Source of the DNA: Streptomyces sp. ITFR-21
GTDB taxonomy: Bacteria > Actinomycetota > Actinomycetes > Streptomycetales > Streptomycetaceae
Reading direction: 5' to 3'
DNA length: 64,000 nt
Assembly: GCF_031844685.1 (NCBI RefSeq)
Contig: NZ_CP134605.1
Span: forward strand, 6,298,001 to 6,362,000
Made by a program: the position numbers and the translations under genes. Below are positions 51,008 to 58,941 of this stretch, in pieces; positions within the stretch are counted from its first letter, which is position 1; the number at the start of each line of letters is the position of its first letter. Under the pieces are notes generated by a model, which did no database searches, was not told where the DNA came from, and was given only the letters and a program-made list of their open reading frames with translations.

Positions 51008-52360
51008 TCACACGCCTCCGTTGAGCCAGGTGAGGAACTTGCTCCAGCGGGTGTTCTTGGCCGGCTGGGCAGGCCCAGCGGACCTCGCCGCGGACCCGCC
51101 CTGGGCGGACGCGAGCGGCGGCTGCACGGGCTGCGCCTTGGGCGTGAAGCGCACCGGAAGCGTGATGAGCGAGCGGCTCCACGGCGCCGGCACCCAGCTC
51201 AGGTCCTTGAGGTCGATCCGCAGCTCGATGTCCGGCAGCCGGTTCAGCAGCGTCTCGATGGCGGTGATCGCGATCACCAGCGCCGGGTCCTTGGCCGGGC
51301 AGACGTGTGGTCCCGCGCCGAACGCGAGGTGCGCCCGCCCGCCGGTCAGCGACCGGTCCTGCGCCATCGCGGGGTCGGTGTTCGCCGCCGCGAAGCTGAT
51401 CACCACCGGGTCGTCGGCCCGCAGCACCTTGCCGTCCACCTCCACGTCGTGCACCGGGTAGTGCACCGCGTAGTTGGCGATCGGGGCGTAGTTCCACAGC
51501 ACTTCGCTGACCGCGTCCTCGACCAGCAGGCCCGACGAGTGCTGGGTCTGCGCATAGCGGTCGTCGCCGAGCATCAGCGCCGAGCCGACGCTGATCAGCG
51601 ACTGCAGCGGCGCGGTGCCGCCGGAGAGCAGCGTCACCAGCTGGTTGGCCATCTCGGCGTCGGACAGTCCCGACGGGTGCTGCATCATCCGGGACGTCAC
51701 ATCGTCGCCCGGGTGCCGCCGCTTGAGCGCGATCAGCTCCATCAGGGCGCCGCCGAGAATCTCGTTGGCGCCGTCGGCGCCCTCGAAGATGCCGCTGATG
51801 CCGAGGATGATCCGGTCGCCGATGTCCGCGGGGCAGCCGAACAGGTCGCTGTAGACCAGCAGCGGCAGCTGCTGGGCGTAGTCGGCCACCAGGTCGGCGT
51901 TGCCGATCCGCCGGCCGCTGAACTGGCTGATCAGGTACTCGGCGACCCGCTGGACCAGCCGGGTCAACCGGTGCTCGTCCACGGTCGCCAGACTGTCCGT
52001 CACCGCGTTCCGCAGCCGGGCGTGGGCCGCGCCGTCGGAGAACAGCGCGTTGGGCCGGTAGCCCATCATGGGCAGCGCCGGGCTGTCGGCGGGTATCCGG
52101 CCCTCGTTCAGGTCACGCCAGCGGCGCGAGTCCCGGACGAAGGTGCTCGGGTTCTGCAGGATGCGCAGGGCCGTGGAGTAACTGGTGACGAGCTCCACGG
52201 GGACGCCGGGCGCGATCTCGACCGGCGCCGTCGGCCCGAAACTCCGCAGGTACGCGTAGTGGGCATCCGGGTCGGCGCCGAACTCCGGACCGTACAGCGG
52301 GGTCCTGCCGTGCGCGGGGCATCCGGGCGGCGGTTCTTGGTCGCCGGCGTGCTGGGGCAT
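51008..52360 (-). CDS. cvnE: cytochrome P450 of the conservon, CYP157-like (lacks ExxR)
   Basis: A 450-residue P450. The heme loop is FGAGPHVCPAKD with the proximal cysteine at C354. The K-helix motif reads EVLW (residues 286-289) where nearly all P450s have ExxR, and the I-helix reads GGTAPLQ without the usual acid-alcohol pair. Loss of ExxR is the documented peculiarity of the CYP157 family, which is linked to conservons, so this is very probably CvnE. A Pro/Ala-rich C-terminal tail of about 35 residues is extra. The AGGAG ribosome site overlaps the cvnD stop codon, 11 bp before the ATG. Confidence 0.9.
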   Translation of the reverse strand: MPQHAGDQEPPPGCPAHGRTPLYGPEFGADPDAHYAYLRSFGPTAPVEIAPGVPVELVTSYSTALRILQNPSTFVRDSRRWRDLNEGRIPADSPALPMMGYRPNALFSDGAAHARLRNAVTDSLATVDEHRLTRLVQRVAEYLISQFSGRRIGNADLVADYAQQLPLLVYSDLFGCPADIGDRIILGISGIFEGADGANEILGGALMELIALKRRHPGDDVTSRMMQHPSGLSDAEMANQLVTLLSGGTAPLQSLISVGSALMLGDDRYAQTQHSSGLLVEDAVSEVLWNYAPIANYAVHYPVHDVEVDGKVLRADDPVVISFAAANTDPAMAQDRSLTGGRAHLAFGAGPHVCPAKDPALVIAITAIETLLNRLPDIELRIDLKDLSWVPAPWSRSLITLPVRFTPKAQPVQPPLASAQGGSAARSAGPAQPAKNTRWSKFLTWLNGGV

Positions 52361-52371
52361 TCGGGTGACTC

Positions 52372-52965
52372 CTAATCGAGGCGGGACTGAAGGTAGGTCA
52401 CGAGGGTGATCAGAGCTTGGACCGCGGAGTTCCGGTCACGTACATCGCAGGGCACTATGGGCGTTTCCGCCGGAAGGTTCAAGGCCTCGCGGACCTCGTC
52501 TATGGGATAGGGCTCGCTGCCCTCGAAGTGGTTCACCCCGACGGCACACGGCAGTGCGTACTGCTCGATCAGATCCAGTACCGGGAAGGACTCGCCCAGT
52601 CGCTTGGGGTCGACCAGTACCAGCGCCCCCAGGGCGCCAATGGACAGGTCCTCCCACAGTTCCTTGAAACGCTCCTGCCCCGGCGTGCCGAACAGATAGA
52701 GCACCAGGTTGTCGCTGAGTGTGAGCCGCCCGAAGTCCATGGCGACCGTGGTTGTCTTCTTGTCGGGCGTACCGGAGAGGTCGTCGATACCCGTACTCGC
52801 CTGGGTGATGACCTCTTCGGTGCGCAGCGGTTCGATCTCCGAGATCTTCCCGATGTAGGTCGTCTTCCCGACGCCGAAATGGCCGACGACGAGCACTTTG
52901 ACGAGAGTGTGGACCTGCGACCCTACGTACACGCCATCACGCTCCGAAACGATCCTTGAGGCCAT
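52372..52965 (-). CDS. cvnD: conservon GTPase CvnD (MglA/Ras-like)
   Basis: A 197-residue small GTPase. P-loop GHFGVGKTT near residue 28, switch-II region LFGTPGQERF (Phe-Gly where Ras has Asp-Thr) and GVNHFEG in place of NKxD. The ATG at 52965 is chosen because GAGG precedes it and the length then equals other CvnD proteins; it overlaps the cvnC end. In conservons CvnD acts with the sensor-like CvnA and the Roadblock protein CvnB at the membrane, in a G-protein-like relay affecting development and antibiotic production. Confidence 0.93.
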   Translation of the reverse strand: MASRIVSERDGVYVGSQVHTLVKVLVVGHFGVGKTTYIGKISEIEPLRTEEVITQASTGIDDLSGTPDKKTTTVAMDFGRLTLSDNLVLYLFGTPGQERFKELWEDLSIGALGALVLVDPKRLGESFPVLDLIEQYALPCAVGVNHFEGSEPYPIDEVREALNLPAETPIVPCDVRDRNSAVQALITLVTYLQSRLD

Positions 52966-53317
52966 TGAGTACATCCTCGAGAAGTTTTCTGTCGGTGCGC
53001 TGGGCGAGGGGGACCGCTGCACGCGTATTGATAAGGCGCCGCTCCGCCAGTTGGGCCAGCACGATCCTGACCACGCCCAGGGGCAGGCCGGTGTGGCCTG
53101 CCACCTCCACGACCGAGAGGTAACCCCCGGCGCACAGATCCAGGATGTGCTGGCTCTCCGGGGCGAGGATCCGGCTCCCCGGCGCGTCCTCGGTCGCCAT
53201 GACCAGGGTGGTCATCGAGAACTGCTCGTCGGAGGGCAGGTCCTGCCCGTTGGTGATGACGTAGGGCCTGACTAACGCGCCGGTCAGATCCAGATCCAGA
53301 TCCGGTTCGTCCGTCAC
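52937..53317 (-). CDS. cvnC: conservon DUF742 protein CvnC
   Basis: A 126-residue DUF742 protein with a winged-helix-like core (VRPYVITNGQD, HILDLCAGGYLSVVEVAGH, LPLGVVRIVLAQLAERRLI). GTG 53317 overlaps the cvnB stop (GTGA), and the cvnD start lies inside its 3' end. CvnC is a soluble component of the conservon complex whose biochemical role is not established; DNA binding is often assumed from the fold. Confidence 0.93.
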   Translation of the reverse strand: MTDEPDLDLDLTGALVRPYVITNGQDLPSDEQFSMTTLVMATEDAPGSRILAPESQHILDLCAGGYLSVVEVAGHTGLPLGVVRIVLAQLAERRLINTRAAVPLAQRTDRKLLEDVLNGLKDRFGA

Positions 53318-53721
53318 GTGTTGTCAGCCATCTCGCGAGGGAGCGTCATCAGTTCCTTGCCCAGCCTCGACACCAACTGGTGCATACGGAAGGTGATCTC
53401 CTGCATGTCGATGTCGGGAGCGGCGGCGACGGCGAGGTAGGCGCCCTGGCCCGCGGCGATCAGGAAGATCCAGCCGTGCTTGAACTCGATGACCGTCTGC
53501 TGCCACTTCGGGGCGTCGTCGGGGCCCGCGAAGCGCGCGGTGGCGCGGCTGAGGGACTGCATACCGCTCATGGCGGCGGAGATCGTGTCCGCCAGGTCGG
53601 CGCTCATGCCATTCGTCGTACCGCGGCGCAGACCGTCGGCCGACAGGAGAATGGCGTGCCGCGCCCCTGACACGTTGGAAACGATGTCCTCAAGCATCCA
53701 CGACAGATCTTGTGTGGTCAC
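53314..53721 (-). CDS. cvnB: conservon Roadblock/LC7 protein CvnB
   Basis: A 135-residue Roadblock/LC7-domain protein (LSWMLEDIVSNVSGARHAILL, SADLADTISAAMSGMQSLS, GWIFLIAAGQGAYLAV). These domains regulate small GTPases, and CvnB is thought to bridge CvnA and CvnD. GTG start overlaps the cvnA stop and the stop overlaps cvnC, the canonical conservon coupling. Confidence 0.94.
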   Translation of the reverse strand: MTTQDLSWMLEDIVSNVSGARHAILLSADGLRRGTTNGMSADLADTISAAMSGMQSLSRATARFAGPDDAPKWQQTVIEFKHGWIFLIAAGQGAYLAVAAAPDIDMQEITFRMHQLVSRLGKELMTLPREMADNT

Positions 53722-54857
53722 TTTGGCTCGGACCCCTCACGGTTTGCGGCGGTGGGCTGACGTCCCGACCGGGTGCCTTGCTGGAGCGCCGCCATGCGCG
53801 CGGCGGCGATCGCACTGTCGTCCTCGGACGGCGCGTCGTGTCCGGCGTTCGCGGGCACCCGGACGATCGACATGGGCGCCTGCCGGGCGGCCCGCTTGGG
53901 CAGGCCGTTCGCGGTGCGCCCGGCGGGCTCCGACAGGTCGGGAGCCGGGGCCACGGGGCTGATCACGGACGGGGCGGACGCGCCGGGCTCCACGATCTGC
54001 TCGGTCAGAAGATCCTCCGGAAGCCGGACCACGGCCCGTACCCCCCCATAAGGAGACGTGCTGCTGACATCGACGCTGAACCCGTAACGTCGGGAAAGTT
54101 CCGCGATCACCGGGAAGCCGAACTGCGGCGGGTTTCCGAGCTCCGACATCGCCGGTATGTACTCGCCCGACAGCATTTTGCCGGCCTTCTGCTTCTGTTC
54201 GTCACTCATACCGACGCCGAAGTCGTCGACGATGACGCAGAGCCCGTTGTGCACGGGCTGGATGTTGACCTCGATCGCCGTGTCGGGGCGCGAGTAATTG
54301 GCGGCGTTGGCGAGCAGTTCCGCCAGTGCCAGCGAAATACCGCTGATCGCCTTCGCCTCGATACCGAAACCGCTCTGCGACCGGATCTGCACCCGCTCGA
54401 AGTTGCGGATCTGGCCCTGCGCGCTGCGGATGACGTCGTAGACGCTCGCCGCGTCCTTGCGGCGTCCCAGGAACCCGCCGCAGATCACCGCGATGGCCTG
54501 CGCGCGGCGTGCGAACTGCGCGTTGGCGTGGTTCACCTCCAGCAGCTCGTGCAGCACCGGGTGACCGCCGTACTTGCGCTGCAGGTCCTCGATCACCACC
54601 TGCTGCTCGCCGGCCAGGCTCTGCAGCGTACGGGTGGCGGATTTCAGCACCGTCTTCGTCCGCTCCTCGGCCGCCGCCTCGGCGTCACCGATGGACCTCT
54701 CGTGCTGCACCGCCTGCTCGGCCAGCCGGTCCTCCCATTGTGCTAACTGCTCGCCCTGTACCGAAATGACTCTCCTGTTTCTACGAATTATCGCGGCGCC
54801 GATCAGCACAGCCGCGATCACGCACCAAAACGCTGGATCCTGCAGAAGGTTGGTCAT
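53718..54857 (-). CDS. cvnA: conservon histidine kinase-like sensor CvnA
   Basis: A 379-residue membrane-anchored ATPase. One N-terminal transmembrane helix (PAFWCVIAAVLIGAAII, about residues 8-24) is followed by a coiled coil (about 30-90) and a HATPase_c domain (about 195-310) with LALAELLANAANYSRPDT and VIVDDFGVGMSDEQ. A histidine dimerisation box of the ordinary type is not evident, consistent with a sensor that signals through the G-protein-like partners. A Pro/Ala/Arg-rich tail ends the protein. GGAAAGAG lies before the ATG. This is the first gene of the operon; its promoter must be in the 287-bp interval shared with the divergent DUF2252 remnant. Confidence 0.93.
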   Translation of the reverse strand: MTNLLQDPAFWCVIAAVLIGAAIIRRNRRVISVQGEQLAQWEDRLAEQAVQHERSIGDAEAAAEERTKTVLKSATRTLQSLAGEQQVVIEDLQRKYGGHPVLHELLEVNHANAQFARRAQAIAVICGGFLGRRKDAASVYDVIRSAQGQIRNFERVQIRSQSGFGIEAKAISGISLALAELLANAANYSRPDTAIEVNIQPVHNGLCVIVDDFGVGMSDEQKQKAGKMLSGEYIPAMSELGNPPQFGFPVIAELSRRYGFSVDVSSTSPYGGVRAVVRLPEDLLTEQIVEPGASAPSVISPVAPAPDLSEPAGRTANGLPKRAARQAPMSIVRVPANAGHDAPSEDDSAIAAARMAALQQGTRSGRQPTAANREGSEPK

Positions 54858-55144
54858 GAGTCTCTTTCCTGGCTTTTACCTGCCCGGCCGAAGGTGAACC
54901 CGGAGTTATGCACACAACACGTTTAGACCAAGGAAGCAGGCGCGACGATGTTACCACCGGAGCTGAGGCTGTCCCTGCGGTCGGTCTGTCCTATTCCGGG
55001 GGGATTCTGATCTTTAATTCGCGGAATTGGCTTCTTTGCCCCGGATATGCCCGGGGCATGACGGCCGCCCGCTGCGGCCGTCCGGCCGGCGCGCGCGGCG
55101 GGCCGCGTGCCAGCGCCATGAGGCAGGGAACGAGGAGGTACCGG

Positions 55145-56267
55145 GTGAGCACCCAGAGCGGCACACCCGCAGGGCCGCGGCTGTCCCCCGGGGGAGCGGG
55201 CCGCCCGGGGGAAGGCGGCGCGGACCGGGGCGCCCAGATCCAGCCACGAGGAGTTCGAGCCGGTGCCGGGGCGCTTCGACCCGGTGAACCTCATCGAGGA
55301 CCAGTCGGCCGACCGGGTCCCGGAGCTGGTGCCGATCCGGTACGCCCGGATGTCGGAGTCCCCGTTCCGCTGCTACCGGGGCGCCCCCGGCGTCATGGCG
55401 GCCGATCTCGCGGCCACCCCCGTCTCCGGGCCGCGGGTCCAACTCTGCGGCGACGCCCACATGCTGAACTCCCGGCTGCCGGCCTCCCCGGAACGGCACC
55501 TGCTCTTCGACATCAACGACTTCGACGAGACGCTGCCCGGCCCGTGGGAGTGGGACGTCAAGCGGCTGGCCACCAGCCTGGTCATCGCCGGACGCGAGAA
55601 CGGCTACACCGACCGCGAGCGCGCCCGCGTCGTGCGCGCCGCCGTCCGCTGCCACCGCGAGCAGATGCGCCGCTTCGCCGGGATGCGCGACCTCGACGTC
55701 TGGTACGCCCGCCAGGACGTGGACCCGTTGCGGGCCGTCGGGTCCGGCGCGCTGCGCGCCCGGGGCCGCAGGCAGGTCGCCGCGGCGCTGGCCAAGGCGC
55801 GTACCCGCGGCAGCCTCCAGGCGAAGGCGGCCGGCGCGTCGGTGCTGGCCGCCCACGTGGGCGCCGGCGGACACGCGACCGATGGGGAACGGGTGGTCGC
55901 CGGACAGCGGCTGATGCAGGCCGCCAGCGACATCTTCCTCGGCTGGCAGCGCACCCAGGGCCTCGACGGCCGGGAACGGGACTTCTACGTACGGCAGCTG
56001 CGTGACTGGAAGGGCGTCGCCGAGCCGTCGCTGATGGTGCCGCCGGGCAAGGGGAAGTTCGGCGAACTGTGCGGCGCCACCCTCGCCCGCGCGCAACCCA
56101 GGCCCGGCGACCGGATCGCCCTGGCCGCCCACCTGGGCCGCGGTGCCGTGCTCGACTGGGCCGTGACCCGCTTCGCCGAGAGCTACGCCGACCAGAACGA
56201 GCGCGATCACCGGGCCCTGCTCGACGCGGCCGGAACCGGCCGGGTGCGAACCGCCCGGGCGGCGTGA
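55145..56267 (+). pseudogene. DUF2252 family gene with frameshift and internal deletion
   Basis: GTG 55145 has a strong AGGAGG site, but its frame is lost in a C5G5 run near 55185-55194. Removing one C restores LSPGERAARGKAAR and RSSHEEFEP, the expected beginning. The remaining frame (an uninterrupted part from 55263) reads VPELVPIRYARM, VQLCGDAHMLN, LLFDINDFDETLPGPWEWDVKRL and ends normally with YADQNERDH. In the middle, LAKARTRGS is followed at once by LQAKAAGASVL, whereas family members have roughly 80-90 residues between, including the GVGSVGTR region. Two independent lesions make a non-functional gene likely; the frameshift alone could be a sequencing error. Confidence 0.75.
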
Positions 56268-56325
56268 GCGGTTCGGGCGGCTCGCACCCGCGGCGGCGGG
56301 GACGCGCGCCGGCGCGCCGGCCGGA

Positions 56326-56856
56326 TCAGGACGGAGCGCCGCCCATCGTCCGCGCGAAGGTGTTCGGGTCGGCGTCGAAGCCGCGCACGAACGGGTGGAA
56401 CTCCCACTCGCCGCCCCCGTACCGGACGAACTCGGCGACGGTCGCGGCGGTCGACCCGGCCACCTCGCCGAAGTCGCCAGCGGACAGCTCCGTGTAGCCC
56501 TCGACGATCCGGAACTCGGGGTTCAGTATGTCGCCGAACACCATCCGCCCGTTGTGCTGCTGGATCGCGACACCGACGACGACCCGGCCGTAGCCGTCGC
56601 CGAGCCGGTTCAGCTCCAGGGTCATCGACTCGTCGATGCCGAAGCCCCTGCCGTTCGTACTGTCCCGGTTGAGAGTGATGGTGCCGTCCGGCGACCTGCT
56701 GTCGAAGTACACCAGGTACGCGGGCGCACCGTGCGTGTCGCCCGTCGTGTAGGTGGCGGCGATGATGTCCAGATCGCTGTCCGGCGCGCCCAGCGGGCTC
56801 GGGTCCCATTTGAGCTGCACTTCCACTTTCCCGGTCCCCTTGTTGAAGCTGTGCAC
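56326..56856 (-). CDS. TerD family protein
   Basis: A 176-residue TerD-domain protein (VQLKWDPSPLGAPDSDLDII at the N-terminus, then GDILNPEFRIVEGYTELSAG). The paired acidic clusters of the domain bind calcium. TerD proteins in actinomycetes are stress-linked and associated with development and tellurite resistance, usually in ter clusters; this one stands alone. It starts at GTG 56856 with GGGGGAAC upstream. The C-terminus EFHPFVRGFDADP is usual for the family. Confidence 0.9.
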   Translation of the reverse strand: MHSFNKGTGKVEVQLKWDPSPLGAPDSDLDIIAATYTTGDTHGAPAYLVYFDSRSPDGTITLNRDSTNGRGFGIDESMTLELNRLGDGYGRVVVGVAIQQHNGRMVFGDILNPEFRIVEGYTELSAGDFGEVAGSTAATVAEFVRYGGGEWEFHPFVRGFDADPNTFARTMGGAPS

Positions 56857-57199
56857 CGAGCTGTTCCCCCTGCCTGACCGTGTCCCTGACCACCGGTCAG
56901 GGTCTCACGACGATTAACCACGTCACCGCTCCCGCTGTCCACACCGATCCGGCGGCGCCGCGCCGCGGGGGGCGGCTTCCGGCCACACCGGGAGCGTCGG
57001 CCGGACGGGGCGCCGGGCGCCCGGCGCCCCGTCCGGGGGGAGTGCTCCGCCGCTCGGACCGGCCGCCGCCGCGGGCGGCCGAGCCGTCCCGGCCGGCCTG
57101 CCGCGGCCCCGGACGCCGGGCCGAAGGGCCGGACGCGGCGGCCGTTCCGCCCAAACGGAACACCCGGCCGGGCGGAACGGGACGGGCGAAGGGGTTCCC
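56857..57199. other. 343-bp intergenic region
   Basis: Between the TerD gene (minus) and the SDR fragment (plus). No gene supported; G+C-rich Pro/Arg chance frames only. The TerD promoter is presumably within the first 100 bp. Confidence 0.45.
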
Positions 57200-57340
57200 G
57201 TGACCGCTCCGAACGCTGCCACCGGCGCCGCCGCGCCGCGGATCGCGATCGTCACCGGGGCGGACGGTGGCGGGCGGGCCGGCCGCGGGCGGCCGGCGGT
57301 GTGCGGGTCGTCGCGCTACACCGGCCGGGCGTCGCAGGCG
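57200..57340 (+). pseudogene. truncated 5' end of a short-chain dehydrogenase gene
   Basis: GTG 57200 has AAGGGG at correct spacing and opens MTAPNAATGAAAPRIAIVTG, the classical start of an SDR up to the first glycine of the cofactor loop (TGADGG). The frame then degrades; another frame gives VRVVALHRPG, which resembles the second strand of the same fold. The convergent sigma-factor gene ends at 57349, so nothing else of the enzyme can remain. Confidence 0.5.
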
Positions 57341-57348
57341 GCCCGCGC

Positions 57349-58269
57349 TCAGCGCTCGGTGAGCATGCCCGCGCGCAGCCGGGCCAGCGTGCGGGAGAGG
57401 ATGCGCGAGACGTGCATCTGGGAGTAGCCGAGTTCCTCGCCGATCCGGGCCTGCGTCATCTCCTGGCCGAAACGCATCTCCAGGATGACGCGCTCCCGGC
57501 GGTCCAGCCGCTCCAGCAGGGGCGCCAGGGAGTGGAAGTCCTCGACGAGTTCCATGGCCGGGTCGCAGGCACCGATGGTGTCGGCGTAGGAGCGGCCGGA
57601 GTCGGCCCCGGCGTCCTCGTTGTCGCCGGTCAGCAGGTCGATGGAGCCGGCGGTGTAGCCGTTGGAGGCCACCAGCCCGTCGATGACCTCTTCCTCGCTG
57701 AGCCCCAGGTAGACGGCCAGTTCCCGCACGGTGGGCTGGGCGTCCAGCACGGCGGCCAGGTGGTCGCGGGCCTTGGCAAGTTCCACCCGCAGCTCCTGGA
57801 GCCGGCGCGGAACGTGCACCGCCCAGGTCGTGTCGCGGAAGAACCGCTTCATCTCGCCGACGATGTACGGGACGGCGAAGGTGGTGAACTCCACCTCGCG
57901 GCTCAGGTCGAACCGGTCGATGGCCTTGATCAGCCCGATGGTGCCGACCTGGAGGATGTCCTCCATCTCCTCGGGGCCGCGGCCGCGGAAGCGGCGGGCG
58001 CTGAAGCGCACCAGCGACATGTTCATCTCGATCAGCGTGTTGCGCGCGTAGCTGTACTCGGGGGTGCCCTCTTCCAGGGTCGCCAGCCGGTCGAAGAACA
58101 GCTTCGACAGGATCCGCGCGTTCGCCGGGGTGACCTTGCCGGTGTCCGCGATCCACGGCAGTTCGCCGGCGTGCGCCGCCTCGCCGCTCGCGCCGACGGG
58201 CGCCCGACCGGTCCGGGCGGACTGGACGGACGTTCTCGCGTAGTGCGTGGATACCGTCACGTCATTCAC
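57349..58269 (-). CDS. RNA polymerase sigma factor, SigB/SigF/SigG family
   Basis: A 306-residue group 3 sigma factor. Region 2 shows RNTLIEMNMSLVRFSARRF and DILQVGTIGLIKAIDRFD, region 3 TTWAVHVPRRLQEL, and region 4 LEMRFGQEMTQARIGEELGYSQ with its helix-turn-helix. A disordered 45-residue N-terminus precedes. Members in streptomycetes govern osmotic/oxidative stress and sporulation and are controlled by anti-sigma factors; none is adjacent, so control is in trans. GTG 58269 is the start with a weak ribosome site. The TerD gene nearby is a type of gene often under such sigma factors. Confidence 0.92.
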   Translation of the reverse strand: MNDVTVSTHYARTSVQSARTGRAPVGASGEAAHAGELPWIADTGKVTPANARILSKLFFDRLATLEEGTPEYSYARNTLIEMNMSLVRFSARRFRGRGPEEMEDILQVGTIGLIKAIDRFDLSREVEFTTFAVPYIVGEMKRFFRDTTWAVHVPRRLQELRVELAKARDHLAAVLDAQPTVRELAVYLGLSEEEVIDGLVASNGYTAGSIDLLTGDNEDAGADSGRSYADTIGACDPAMELVEDFHSLAPLLERLDRRERVILEMRFGQEMTQARIGEELGYSQMHVSRILSRTLARLRAGMLTER

Positions 58270-58941
58270 CTTAAATTAGCGGGTCTGCCAAGCCCCTCGT
58301 ACCCTGCTTCCGGCATCTCACGCATTCTGTGCCCCTTCGCCCCGCAGGCCGGCCGCGGCGGACCCGGCGGTACCCGGGGCGGGCGGCCCCGTGGGGGTGA
58401 CGGTCGTGGGACCGCTTCCCGTCGCACTGCTTCCCGCGCTGGTCCCGTTCGGCGCCGCTTCGGGCTGAACGCGGCGTGGGCGGGTCGCCGTCGTGGCGCG
58501 CTGCCGTGGCGGCTCGGCTTCGCCGCCGCCCCCGCGCCGCGGCCCGGCGTCGGCCCGCCGGTGCCGGTGGTACCTCTGGCAGCGGGTCCGCCGAGCCGGG
58601 GCGGCGCGTATCGCTCGTACCGCTGGTGCGGCTGGTGCGGCGCCCGGCCGGGACGAACCGGCCGGGCGCCGCCGCGTCCGGCCGCCCGGCGGCCGGCCCG
58701 GCGGCCAGGGACGGCTCCACCGGCCGTTCGGCCACCCCGCGGACGCCGGGAACACCCCCGCGGACACGGCGGGACCGGCGACCCTGCGTAACGTATCCGC
58801 CGGGCCGCCCCGGCGTCCCTGGTCCCGGCGTCCCTCGGCCCCGCGCCGCGGCGGTTCCCGGGCACGCGGATGCGTACGCCCCGGATGTGGGCGAAGGTGA
58901 GAGCGGAGAACGAGCCGGCCGCGCGCCAAGGAGCACCACTG
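58270..58941. other. 672-bp divergent intergenic region with a strong hairpin
   Basis: No gene supported. Contains the 15-bp hairpin at 58637-58672 and promoter space for the sigma-factor gene (minus) and the acyl-CoA dehydrogenase-like operon (plus). Small arginine-rich frames look like chance reading. Confidence 0.45.
58637..58672. terminator. 15-bp perfect hairpin in a divergent intergenic region
   Basis: Arms 58637-58651 and 58658-58672 with a GACGAA loop. A terminator-like structure between divergent genes is unexpected; it may end an unrecognised small transcript or be left from a deleted gene. Confidence 0.4.
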
